Source: Melieria omissa
Taxonomy: Eukaryota; Arthropoda; Insecta; Diptera; Ulidiidae
Assembly: GCA_963971225.1 (NCBI GenBank)
Contig: OZ020268.1
Location: forward strand, 9,653,532 to 9,717,531
DNA: 64,000 nucleotides
Direction of reading: 5' to 3'
Of this stretch, positions 20,080 through 31,516 are shown piece after piece; the stretch's first letter is position 1, and each line of letters opens with the position of its first letter. The notes beneath the pieces are model-generated. The model searched no databases. It saw only the letters and a program-made list of their open reading frames with translations, and had not been told where the DNA came from. The translations under genes were made by a program, and so were the position numbers.

Positions 20080-23000
20080 TAATTACCAGCACCAATTTGA
20101 AATGCGAATTTTATAGTCAACTGGTTTGGCAATTAAAAAAATACTTATTCGAAATTATTTGTGTTTATATTTGGCACATTCTAACTTTATGAAATGTTGG
20201 CTTAGAATTATTCACAATTATAATAAATTGCAAATTTATGACCATAGAAAAAGTTGATTGTTGCATTAATTGCACTAATTCAGTGGCAAATAATTGGAAT
20301 CGATGCAATGCAATTTATGTTTGCCATATTTGCATAATATTTCGGATTCAGATTTGACTTTGGTGCATTTCACAAACACGACCAACGGCGGCGGCTTGTT
20401 CGAGTGGCGTGCGGCCATAATCGCAGCCAAAGCGTAGCAAACGCGTCGTGTGGATATAAGCGGCCATAACCGCAATGAGTTTGCACAGTGCGCCAAAGCT
20501 GCGCACAAATACATGCAACATTTATGCATGTGTGTGTGTGTGCGTGTATACATATATATTGAATATGCACATATTTGTTGCGCTCTGTGTGTGCTCAGTG
20601 TTTTTGTGCCGGTTGTGTAATGCAGTCAATATTGCGCCTTGCAGTGCCGACACAATTAAAATTGCGCCAACAGCAAACACAAATTATTGCGCTGCCAAAT
20701 TAATATTGCGCAATATTTATACGCATGTTTTATATATATGAGTGTGTGTGTAAGCGTTTTGCAAGAATTATCTGCAATTGAATTAGTTTTATGTATAAAT
20801 ATTTTATGGAAATTACACTGCAATTTGCAGCTAAAGTTATTCCAAAAGCGTTCGAAAATTTTGTATATTTAGAAAACATTTTTTCTAGCAAATTAGCAAA
20901 ATGATTGCATTGATCAATTAAAGTAATTGAATAGCGTTGACTGGCGCATTGATTGTGTTTGGCGCTAATGTTGGCAGAGCTACTGCAATGTAAGTGGTAT
21001 GATGAGGGGGGGGGGGGGTAACAATTTTATGCACTGCCGTTTCGACTTGAATTTAAGCGTCACTAAAGCTGCTCAATTGTGCGTGCATTGGTGTAAAAAA
21101 TGTTAATATTCAGCATTCAGTTGGCGCTATTCGGTCATCAAATGTTGCTGCCTTACGACTTAATTTCTCCCCGAACGCTCTTAAGTGCAAAAAAACCGTT
21201 ATTGTTATGGCCATTGGCCAATGACTGGTGGGATGTTGTTGTTGCGCGCAAACATCCGGCAGGGAGTGAGCTGCGAACTTTAACTGCGCTCACCTTTGCA
21301 GTCATTAGTGAGTTGTTAAATGAAATGCGCCGTTTCGGTGAATTACATTTCGAATTTGATTGGCCGCGGTACTGACGACCAAAGGATCATCAGCGCAACG
21401 ATAATAAAAGCAACCACAACAACAATAAGCGTCGACCTTTAACCAGTTGACATGAGATTGGCTTCTGACAGCGCCGTCTAACGCCGCCTAACCGATAATA
21501 ATTCGTTGGCAAATAAAAATAATAATAAAATTGTTTGCATAACTAAAGGCGCGCAGGCAGAATGCGGCATGCAACAACAAAAACAACATGCAAAATCGTA
21601 TTAAATATTTTAAAAGCGCTGACAGCGCTGACATTTGCCAAAAATAAATGGAAAAAGAATGCCAAAAGTCAGCGGTGGGAGGGGAAGAAATTTTGTGACA
21701 TTTCCTTTTCATATAAGAGCAGTGTTGCTATTTGTTGTTGTTGTTATGAGAAATTCAAAAAAGCTTCCTGAAGAGGGTAAACAAGTTTGGCCAACATTCG
21801 GCACAAGCGCCCAAAAGCAGACTAAGTTTTAGAGTGAACTTTGCGGCTGTCGATGCTAACTGCCGGTGCGGTCAAGTGTCGGTGTCAAGCAGTGGATGCG
21901 TGTGTGTGTGTGTGTGCGTTGCATATGTGCTGCAGCCTTTTTGGCGTTTTGATGTTTTTTTTTTTTTTTAATTTTGCTACATGTCGCATAACACGTGCAC
22001 GCCCAGCTTGTTGAGAAAGTTTTGTGTGTTGTGGGCGCAAAAAAAGGCGTCAAGCGGCGCTCACATGTAAATTGCGTAAACAACGAAAGCGGGCAACACT
22101 GGCAGCAAGGAGCAACAGAAAACCAAATTAAGGACGGTGACGGTGTCGTATTGGCGCACCTGCAACTCGCATTTGCCAACTCGCTACAGGAAACGGAAGT
22201 CATTTGTCACTCAATGTTTATGCCATAAAACGTAATCAACTTTTTGTCCGCCTTGGTCAGCGTCTAATTTGTCATTGTTTCTACACTTGATTTTCATAAT
22301 TTTCTGTGTTTTATTGTAGCTTTAATGCGTCTGTCTCGTGACCTCTAAGAAAAACACTAATCTCAGTCGCTGCTGATTTTTGCTATGCTAACAACAACAC
22401 TTCTTTCGTGTGGCGTGTAACGCTCCGGTTAGCCGAATGAGCCACCACTCTCATTGCCGTTGCTGATGAATGTTCCCTTTCTTGTACACACGCACTCGCG
22501 CCATTCATCAGCGAACCCCTCACACCCTCATCTTCCACCCAGCTCTGCGCACTTAGCACACCAGACCACTCGTTGTTGTTGTTTCTGGCGTAAAGTTTGT
22601 ATACATCTGTGACTGTGGCTCATTTCTCGCTTTAGGCATTTTTCTTTGCATATTTTTTCGTCGCATTGTCGTGTCGTGTCGTGGCATTTGACATATTTTC
22701 GGTCGTAGCGTAGCGAAATTGGTGTAATAAATTAAATAAGATTTCAATGTCGTTAAGTGGCCCCTCCGATTGACTGTCAAAGCGCTTATAAATGCCGACA
22801 TTCACACAGTGCGCCAATGTGATGAATGTGAAATTTTTCTTCTCATTATTTGGCAAATTGTGTGCTGATGTTGTAGCTGTGTTTTGTTTTCTATTACATA
22901 ATAGATTTTCTTTGCTTTTTTTTTACATTTTGTATTCATTAACAGTAATTGAGCAAAAATTAAGCAGATCCTAATGCCGATTGAAGTTTTGCTAAGTCAG

Positions 23001-23230
23001 CTTTTAGGGCGTTTCCCCAGTGGCATATTTTGGCCCATTGCTTACATAATTTATGCATTCAATTTGAATATCCGAGATTTAATTTGATTTGGAGCATTTC
23101 GAACAGTGTGCAAACCTAATTTTAAACACAACAATGAGAGATGTGCGAACGAAGAAGGGAAGGAATAAAGACAAAGCTGACAATACAATTGTTAATAGAA
23201 GCTTTTGATGCGATTGCGCCTAAAAGTCTG
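20080..23230. other. Single-copy-looking block with GT repeats
   Basis: No gene called. (GT)n tracts lie at about 20526-20545 and 21899-21917, and a 13-base G run at 21006-21018. The 91-codon frame at 21100-21375 lies in GC-richer sequence but has no recognisable domain. TTGTTG and CAACAA runs occur at about 21240, 21418, 21733 and 22574. Confidence 0.45.
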
Positions 23231-23274
23231 CATACATTTTGGTTTTATTCATGAATTTTGTGTATTCTATGTGA

Positions 23275-23400
23275 GGTTGTTGTAGTTTAATAGAAGAAGA
23301 CAATGGATCCATAAATCAATGGGTCACGAGTCTGAATCCCGACTGGAAACCATTAAAATTAGGCCATGAAAAACTCTTGTAAACTTAATAAGTTCTGGAA
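23275..23400 (+). mobile_element. Possible tRNA-derived SINE head
   Basis: A box-A-like TAGTTTAATAG at about 23283 and a box-B-like GAGTCTGAATCCC at 23328-23340 are about 35 bases apart. The second could form a T-arm with GACT. The spacing and the folding fit a decayed tRNA-like head. No second copy is present in the window, so the call is tentative. Confidence 0.3.
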
Positions 23401-23523
23401 CTATTTAGTTCATGTGTAACACCGTGAGACAGCATTTTTCACACCGGGAAAAATCCATATGTATGTGAAACTAGAAACCAAATATAGTAATACTGCGTAC
23501 TCAGTTTTTCATTTCTACATCCT

Positions 23524-23870
23524 TTGTCCTTTTAAAAGGACTTCAAAATTCTGAAGGGTATACAAATTAAAAAAATATTAAAAATACTTAACCTCGTTAG
23601 AATATGGCGATTTGTATATCAAATGAAAGAGGAAAGGCTAAAGAATTTCAATAAAATTAATTTTTTATCCATTTGTAAAAAAAGGATATGAAAAAGGTCC
23701 TTTGAAAATTTTAATCCTTTATATCCTTGAAACTTTATATAGAATTTTCTTAAAAAGTAACTATGTTAAAGCCCAAAATTTTCTTGATCACGTGTCAAAA
23801 TTTCATTACTTTAGCTTTGTTCACCCGAAAGTTATTTAAAAAAAGGCGGAAGCTGCAATTCTAATGAAGT
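23524..23870 (+). repeat. Dispersed repeat family A, inner copy
   Basis: Matches the minus strand of 34722-34390 over more than 300 bases. Shared words include AGGACTTCAA, ATTCTGAAG, AATACTTAACC, TTAATCCTTTA, AGAATTTTCTT and TTGATCACGTGTCAAAATTT, followed by a TTTCATTACT...GAAAGTTATT block. The two copies are in opposite orientation about 10.5 kb apart. No open frame is conserved and the class is unknown. Confidence 0.82.
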
Positions 23871-24617
23871 ACAAAATTTAATCTAATTTATTTGAGTACC
23901 ATTATTTTAAATAACAACAAGATACAAGATCAATGAAGCGAGAATAATGATTAAATTTCTTAGTATTTCTGTAATACAAATCAATGCATTCAGCTTTAAT
24001 ATTTCTTATTTGATTCCTTGCAATGTTTATAAAAAAAGGAAGTCTAAAAGTCAGTAACCTCAGAACTCCCTACTGATATTTTTATGGCCAATTGGAGAAG
24101 CGTTTGTACATTCACAGCGATTGTTAGCGAAATTGCCTTTGAGCTTTGCGCATTGCCGGCCAACTGTCTTGTGTAATAAAAAAAGAAAATGGAAATGTGG
24201 CACACAAACATAGTTAAAGACAAATTCGTGTGTGCATACATGTTGCTTTCTTAATGAAGAAAAACCTCATATCCACATATAAAATATTTTCGGAATGTAG
24301 AAAAACCTTAAGTAATTAAATAAACACATTTTGGGCTAAGCTTCTTATAAAACAAATAATAAAAAATACAAAAATAATGTTGAATATGTTGTGAACCTCT
24401 TTCCAAAGCACTCTGCAGTGCAAAAATCCCCTAAAAGGACAACTGAGACACTGCGAGATTTTGGCAGAGATCTACAAAACAGCTACTTTCGATGCGAATG
24501 ATTACAAGATGAACAACAAATTCATTGAGGAATACGAAACTATTCATGTCGTATAGACTACCAGACCCTTGCAGCGTCTTCCAAGCCAAGTTTTTGACCA
24601 TCTAATGCAATCTAAGG

Positions 24618-24880
24618 CAGCCGCCGTAGCTCAGCTGGCTAGTGTGTTGGGCCGCGAGTCAAGACTCCGCGAGTTCAATACTCCGTTGCGTTAACACCGA
24701 AAAAAAAGAAGAATAACAAATTTTCTTTCGGCGACTGTCCTCTCAGCAGGAAATGGCAAATCTCTGAGAGTAAAATTAACTATGAAAAAGCTCCCAACTC
24801 GCCGTTCGGAGTCGGCATAAAACTATAGGTCCCTTCCAACCTTGTAAAACCATTCGCACGTACAACACGGTGGGTAGCAG
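24618..24880 (+). mobile_element. tRNA-derived SINE, copy 1
   Basis: The head carries a good pol III box A (TAGCTCAGCTGG, 24627-24638) and a box B (GAGTTCAATACTCC, 24671-24684) about 44 bases apart, as in a tRNA. It is followed by an A-rich stretch and a body with CTCTCAGCAGGAAATGGCAA, GAAAAAGCTCCCAAC and CCGTTCGGAGTCGGC, then ACTATAGGTCCCTTCC. Known fly SINEs have this head-body order. The second copy at 43797-44010 shares the body. The exact 3' end is unclear. Confidence 0.75.
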
Positions 24881-25244
24881 GTAGCTAGGCCTTAGTCTCG
24901 TAATCGAGCTGTCGTGCCAGTCAAGATGAAGAGAGAATGCAATCTCTTTTAGGGACATCATCATTTATACCCACAAGTTTTACTTTGCGCAGATCATCGT
25001 TCCAAAAGAGCTCTTTACTGTCGTTTTTCTTTAAACGAGATATTCGAACAGTTCATTGTGCATCTCTGCTGGGTACAAAGACATTGAGGGGAATTGTTTA
25101 GCTGGCAGTCACGAAGCCACAATGCAGAATAATGGTATGGCGTACAGAAGATTTCTTTTTTTTGTACCAGCAATTTAGATTTTTTTAAAACAAACTGAGT
25201 TTTAACAAACTGAGGAATCTGAAAAATGCATACCTAGACAGAGC

Positions 25245-25660
25245 TAGAGAGATGGCTTCATGAACAAACATCTAAGACAGCAAGACAGATCTCACTTTCC
25301 AACAACGAGAGCAGAGGCAGGAAATTGATTCTATTCAGAAAATTCTCCATAGGGATTGTCTTGGGAGTTTTAAGTCGACACTGTCTCATTGGCCAACATG
25401 CTATACACTTCATAAAGATTGTACTGGAAGCCATAACTGCACACAGTTTCATCGATCAACAAGCCAAAAGACTGGACCTGCTATACATTGACTTCAGTAG
25501 AAGTTGCAGAAAAAATTAACTTCAGGTCAACCATTGAGCAGCTCCTCTGTAAATGTTTCACATTTACGAGAACCTACTTCGGATTCTTGGGACAGCACTT
25601 TCTCAGCTTTCAAGCGGTTCACTTGAATTTTGTCTGTTTGTCTGTTTTGTTTGTTGTAGG
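25245..25660 (+). mobile_element. LINE fragment, C-terminal region with frameshifts
   Basis: Plus-strand reading gives SKTARQISLSNNESRGRKL and a segment LSRHCLIGQHAIHF (25325-25519). A frame shift then leads to STIEQLLCKCFTF and FLGQHFLSFQAVHL near 25525-25625. These align in order with the tail of the minus-strand LINE at 816-1425 (ARQIWPRYDSHRTND, ITGQWPIGLHAAKLG, ETLEHCLCGCPAL, SLADL). It is a second, more decayed member of the RNase H-bearing LINE group. The Cys/His motif is damaged and no 3' tail was recognised. Confidence 0.6.
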
Positions 25661-25789
25661 AATGGCTATAACAACCTGGTACTGGGCTCCAGTTGACTTT
25701 ACTACTTTGCTCCAGGCAACTTTGCCTCGGGGATGTCTTATTCATCTGGTTATACAACACAATAAAACAGTTCCACAAAATGTAAAAGA

Positions 25790-26770
25790 TCCAAAAAATT
25801 TAGTTGGCGTTTTTCCAAGACATCTCTGAGGATCTCTTCTTTATTTGGTTACGCATGACGTTAAACAAATTTCCAAAGATATGTAAAAACATTAAAACTC
25901 CAGTTGGCTTCAACGTTTTGTTTTAAATATATCTGCTTCGAAGATATTTGGTTACACTTGGCGGCAAAAAAACTTAAAAAAATATGTAAAAATTTAAAAA
26001 ATTCAGTTGGCTTCAATATTTTTTTTTTAATATATCTGTTTCAAGGACATTTGGTTACGCAAGACGTTCAAAAAAATTTCAAAAAATATGTAGAGACTTA
26101 AAAAAATTAGTTGGCTTCACCTTTTTTTTTTAATATATATGTTTCAAGGACATTTGGTTACGCAAGACGTTCAAAAAAATGTCAAAAAATACCTTTGTGA
26201 AAACTTAAAAACTCCAGTTGGCTTCAACATTTTGTTTAAAATATATCTATTTCAAGGACATTTGGTTACGCATGAGGTTGAAAAAATGTCAAAAAATATG
26301 TAAATACCGGACTTTTTACTGTTGGCTTCAACATTTTCTTTCAAACATATCTGTTCCGGTTGCACGTGATGGTAAAAAAAATTAAAAAAATATATAAAAA
26401 CTTACAAAGTTCAGTTGGCTTCAATATCATTTCTAAGTAATAAGTTTAAGTTGTTTCTAAGTTCTAAGTAAAAATGTGAGACTTTAAAAAAGTCAATTGG
26501 CTTCATCATTTTCTTTCAAACATATCAGTTCCGAGGACATTTGGTTACCCATGACGGTAAAAAAATTTAAAAAATATATAAAAACTTAAAAAGTTCAGTT
26601 GGCTTCAATATTGTTTCTACGTACCTATGATTGTTTCGAGAATGTCTTTTATTAAAAACATTGCACAAAATCTGTAAAAACATAAAAAGTCTAGTTGACC
26701 TTAACACTTGTTCCCAGTTATATCTGTTTTGAACATATCTTTTTTATCTGGTTACACAGGCCGAAGATAG
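25790..26770. repeat. Tandem array, about 100-bp unit, 10 diverged copies
   Basis: The anchor (A)GTTGGCTTCAA or variants starts at 25803, 25903, 26006, 26110, 26217, 26321, 26414, 26496, 26598 and 26694 (spacings 82-107). Each unit also has ATATATCTGTTTC, AAGGACATTTGGTTACGC and an A-rich AAAAAATATGTAAAAACTT segment. The spread of spacing shows older divergence than the 112-bp array. Apparent short frames are repeat artefacts. Confidence 0.92.
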
Positions 26771-26794
26771 AGTTTCTTCGATTTGCTATTCAAT

Positions 26795-27215
26795 AAGTTA
26801 TCCGATCTTAGGGAAATGTCATCCATCGAATTCACATTGAAAACTTATTTCATTTGAACTTTATTCCATCGTCGTTTTCTCCGTGCATAGTTTTTCTTAA
26901 AAAAGTTTCATAGTTCCAATCCATTCCGTAGAAAATTGTTTAAAACTAAAAAACAAACAATTTTTATAGGTAAACCTTCAACACAAATCAATTTCAAATC
27001 TTAGAGAAATGTTATTCATCTTTTTCCAATTTTAGGCAAATGTCATCCATCAAATTTCACATTGTATACTTATCTCCTTTGAACTTTATTCCATTGTTAC
27101 TGGTTCAACTTTTCACAAAAAAGTTTAATAGTACCAGTTCATTGCATGGAAAGTTGTTCATAACTAACAAACAAACAATTTTTAAAGGTAAACCTTCAAC
27201 ACAAATCTTTTTCAT
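26795..27215. repeat. Tandem duplication, about 220-bp unit, 2 copies
   Basis: AAATGTCATCCATC starts near 26814 and 27038. TAAACCTTCAACACAAATC starts at 26971 and 27189. Between them both copies have GAACTTTATTCCAT, AAAAGTTT and ACAAACAATTTTTA. The spacing is 218-224. It is immediately next to the 100-bp array but unrelated to its unit. Confidence 0.88.
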
Positions 27216-28580
27216 TGCCGCCAATTATTACTTCTTTCACTACAGCTGCCATCATTTCCATTCACACTTTGTTTACTCCAACGCCACTTCACATTCTCTA
27301 AAATTTCATTGTCTATTTAAAAGTCCATCTTTCTTGCTGTTCTTCTTTTTTCTCTAAACTCACATTGTTATGAAAATTCATGTACATTAAGTTTCATTTT
27401 TGAAACTTAAACTAAAATAAAACACACAAACAACTATCATAAATAAAATCAAAAGAGCCAACGCATTATTCTTAATGAGCTGAAAAATGCAAACCAACGA
27501 AAACAATAGTCTCACACGCAAACGAAAACAAAGAAAACAAGTATTTATGAAATGCCGACAAAAGAAACTACACACCGAAAGTAAGAACGCAAAAAGTAGC
27601 AAACAAATGCGAAACGACACGGCAACGCAGTAGAAATGAATGTAAACAATTCACTCAGTAGTTGGTGTTGCTCCTGTGCATACAACATTTGTTGTTGTTG
27701 TTATTGTAGTTGTTGTTGATATTGCTGTTTTCGTCGCAAAGACCTCAAGAAGTCACTTGACTTGGCAATGCGAGCGACGGCGAGCCTGAACGCCTGAAAG
27801 CACGCAACCAAACACCACTTGGCAGCGTGTGCTAGTTGTCCTATTGTTGTTGTTGTTTTTATTTTTGTTGTTGTTTTCTACTCATTCCATTCATTTAAAT
27901 ATTTTCGCACAAGTGCCAACTGAAAAGGCAAAAATTTCACACTATGTTTGTATGAGTGCTTGAAGCGGCCGCCCACTGGGCTTCGTCAAACCCTGGTTTC
28001 ATTCCAGTCGTCAACGCAACGCAATAACAACGCACTTTGTCTTATTTTCTCGCCTTTTGTTCTAACTTCCTGTTTGTGCCAATCGTGCTGTTGACGTATT
28101 GCATAGGTGTGTAGCTGAGTGTGTGGGTGTGTGTGTGTAGGTGTGCCTGTAGGTGAGTGTGTAGGTGTGAGTTGCAGAACTCTTACAGCGGCGCGTGGTG
28201 CGATTTTTGTTTTTTTTGCGTAGGTAGGCCTCAGGTTTTGAAATTTGCATTTATTGAAATGAAATGTCAGTCAATTATTATTATTGTTTATTGAAATTTT
28301 AAACCTTATAAGTTAAGGTATACATTTTCAATAAATTGTTATTGTTTGGTTTATATTTTATTTAAATTGTGGAATATTTAGCAAGCTTTCTGTAAATGTT
28401 TAAAATATTCTAAAAAATCCAGAGTTGGTTTTAAAAATCAAACCTTTTTTATACTTTACTGCTTTGGGACTTGAGTTGATTACTTTTAGAAGTTTGGTTT
28501 GTTGTCTCAAAAATCTGTTTTAGCTTCTAGTAGGTGAGCCGCTTCTAGTCTTACTTTGATTATTCTTAGAAGCTTCTATA
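27216..28580. other. Non-coding block with TTG and GT runs
   Basis: No supported gene. TTGTTG tracts lie at about 27690-27715 and 27846-27876, and GT-rich tracts at 28108-28165. The 105-codon frame at 27040-27357 is AT-rich and lies across the 220-bp duplication. Confidence 0.45.
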
Positions 28581-28584
28581 TGAT

Positions 28585-28905
28585 GTCTGGCGTAGCAGTG
28601 GAGATAAAGAAGAAGTAGAAACGATACAACACTTCCTGCGCCACTGCCCGGCTCTGTAGGAACGCCGACTCCGCACCTTGGGGTCAAAGTTCCTGACAGA
28701 CTTGGCTTGCGCGGCGAAAGTCGAAATCTCGAATCTGCTCTTCTTCATTAAGAGGTCGAACTGGTTTCCCCTGGATTGAGACTATTGGTTAGCTTTAGAG
28801 CACCATAAGAAGGGATTCACAATGGGCCATTCTGGCCTCCGACTGGAAGTGCGGTCCTGCCGCTCACACCCTTCCCCACCTAACCTAACCTAACCTAACC
28901 TAGAA
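28585..28905 (+). mobile_element. LINE 3' end with (TAACC)n tail
   Basis: Plus-strand reading gives EVETIQHFLRHCPAL, a stop, then ERRLRTLGSKFLTDL and FFIKRSNWFPLD before the stop. This matches the C-terminal Cys/His block and final FIKSSxWF-type end of RNase H-bearing LINEs. A 3' UTR with AATGGGCC...TGGCCT follows, and the element ends in about five TAACC units at 28880-28903. Only the last 300 bases survive. The tail resembles insect telomere repeats in sequence only. Confidence 0.8.
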
Positions 28906-31015
28906 GCTTCTATGGAACGTTCCTTGTTTTTTTGTCTCCAGATAACTCTTTTGGCCTCTAGTTGGTGCAGGTTCTTATAGCTCTCCATCAGTAATCTGTT
29001 GCAACTTCAAAATCCCGGACGCCAAAGAAACCATCTTTCAGTTTTTCTGTGACTTCCCGCTTCTTTCGATAGGGTTAACCATCTACATAGAACACCCCAC
29101 TTTAACCAACCAACCATTCATCATCTGAATTTGTTAGTTTCCTACTTTCCTCTTGTCTTTTTTCAACTTTCAGATAGCTAATTAGATAATGTAGTCTATT
29201 TACTTAACGGTGACTTCCCACTTTTTCTTGCATCACTTAACGAACATTGTCCTCAACTTTTTCCACAAAAAACCATAAATTTCGCCAACCAGCCTTAAAG
29301 GGAATTTAAATCTTGTCTCTTCTCATAGACAATGCTATTATTTTTGCTGTCTAATGACATGGGCAGCAATTTGTGTTACATTCCATTTCATTGCAATGAA
29401 AAAAAAACAAAATTCAGCCCTGAACTCGTTGCTCATTTTGAAGGGCACCACAATCTCCCCAAAACCCCCTCTCACTACTCACTACTTCTAGAAATTTCTA
29501 TAAATTAACACCGAGTTGACGCTCACTGCGCACGCGGGTCACTTAGCGTTAGAAAACTGCAAACAAAGGCGCACAAAAGCATAAAGGAAAAAAATTTATA
29601 TGAAGTGTGCGTGCGGAAGAGAAGATTTTCTGCCTTGCTTTTTTATTTGTTGCTGCACGCTTTTGAGGTGATAAAAAATTTAATGACTGGCTTTTCTATG
29701 TTAACTCTGTTTATTTGCTGGTGGTTGCTTGTCACGTTTAATTGTTGCGCGTGACAAAAAAACAGCAACAATAATAAAAGAACAACAATGCCATTTTAAG
29801 CACAACTTGTGCTGCAATTTAATTTCAACTCATTTTGAAGCATTTAATTGGCTTTCTTATTTAAAAAGGACAGTGCATTAAATTGTTTATTAAGTTTTTG
29901 AGGATTCACTACTTAACCCTATACACACACATTGATATATATTTGTGTCTGCGTTTGGAGCCAAGGCAATTTTTGTTGATTACGAATCATTACTGAAGAT
30001 GATTCTTTCAGCAAAAGTAGGACAAATTATTTTGCTATAAATATTCTTAGAATGGGTTGCCAACAGTTGAGCTAATTTTAGCAGCAGCAGCAGTCAAAAC
30101 AGTGCAGCGGCATAACGAGCATAATTGCTATCTTTTGCTTTGGACTGCAGTTGGCATTTGCACAAACAAATACTGGAGCAGCAAATAAATCCGGTTCATG
30201 TACAAGTCGACAAGTGCCACACCGCACCGAATGCTCCCGGCAAAGCGGCTTAATTTTACTTAATGCGCTTATAACAACACAACTGACAATGCAGAGCACA
30301 CTTTGCGTGCGCACTTTCGGCAGTGTGGCGCACAAGTGAACAAATGCAGCAGTAGCAATGTTGAGTGCGCCCAACGCGGCGTATACGTAACCAAGTCAAA
30401 AGGGGGGCGCTAAGTCAAGCCGTCTGCGTATGCTGCAGTGAATGAATGAAGGCTTGAATCAATGAGTGAATGACTCGAGTATGAACAAAGTATTGGCTGA
30501 TGAATGAATGAAAATGTTGGCTGCGAGCGCAACGCATGTCTGAGCGATGTTAATGAAGTGACGCAACGAATGGTCAGCGTACGCGTACTTGTTGAGCAAC
30601 AAGCAACAAAACAAACCCTTACAACACAACAACAACAACATCAGTAATTACCAAAGCCAGTAATCCAGTAACTGAAGCGGACGCGTAGTGGACCAACAAC
30701 AGTGACACAGCATGAGGCAACTATGTGAGGCGTTGCCATGGCTGCATTAGTTGCGGCGGCTGGCGGCCGACGGCTGCTGCCATGCGGTTTCCGTTGTGCT
30801 ATTCGATGCGTGGTGCATGAAATGATTTGGTCTTGACTGAGCACGTCCAAGGCATCGTCAGTTGGTGTGTGTGGATGCTTTGTCATTGACAGCATTGAAA
30901 ATTTTGACAATTTTAACAACGCAACGCTTTCATGGATGTTGAAATTTTTGTTTACAAAAGAACTAAATTAAAGGAACTACATTTTGTTTGAAAGAACTAA
31001 AGTGGTTTTTCAATT
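28906..31015. other. Single-copy-looking non-coding block
   Basis: No gene called. GC-richer patches at 30140-30400 and 30640-30860 carry overlapping frames on both strands without domains. A GAATGAATG-type repeat lies at 30438-30512 and a CAACAACAACAAC tract at about 30625-30640. Confidence 0.45.
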
Positions 31016-31516
31016 ACACTGCAGAACAAAATCAAATTTTTTTCAAAATAACAGGGTTCTGAAAACGGATTCTGGTAGAGGGGGCCAAGCAAAAATATAC
31101 GTGTATCGGCGTTTTGAAAGTTTACGTCTGCATTCTTTTTTAGGAGGAGGTGAAAGTTTTCCCTTTTTTGCACATTCTTATGGTGAATCGGCATGCGAAA
31201 ACCATGTAACATCACATTTTAGGTATATTATGTGTTCATCAATTTGGTGTAAAATACCACGAAGAAAATTTTTGTGGAGCATTTTAACCCTGTAGCTCCT
31301 ATTTTTATGGGTCAATTCGACCTTTATCTTCTAAAATACCAAAAAATGTCCTGTAAAACAGGACTTTCTAAGGACAAAATGTACCACGAAAATATTTGTC
31401 ATAAAATTCGACCATAGGTCTCTGAATACATCAAAGCTCAGAAAATAACTTGAGCACCAGAATTAAGCCAAAACTGAAAATGTGTTTTGTTATTGTTTTT
31501 TTGTGGTGTACAGTGT
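31016..31516. mobile_element. TIR element family B, complete-looking copy
   Basis: The termini are inverted: ACACTGCAGAACAAAA on the left, and ACACTGTACACCACAAAA on the right when read on the minus strand. The trinucleotide TTA sits on both sides of CACTG...CAGTG, consistent with a 3-bp target duplication as in PIF/Harbinger elements; this class call is inference. The 500-bp body holds no transposase. An inverted, left-truncated copy lies at 52100-52558. Short frames here are not protein-like. Confidence 0.68.

Noticed and set aside
24618..24690. tRNA gene
   Set aside because: Boxes A and B are good but the acceptor stem does not pair and a SINE body follows; a second copy shares that body.
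28880..28903. Telomere-like TAACC repeats taken as an interstitial telomere
   Set aside because: They directly follow a LINE 3' UTR and are better explained as its tail; higher flies lack TTAGG telomeres.
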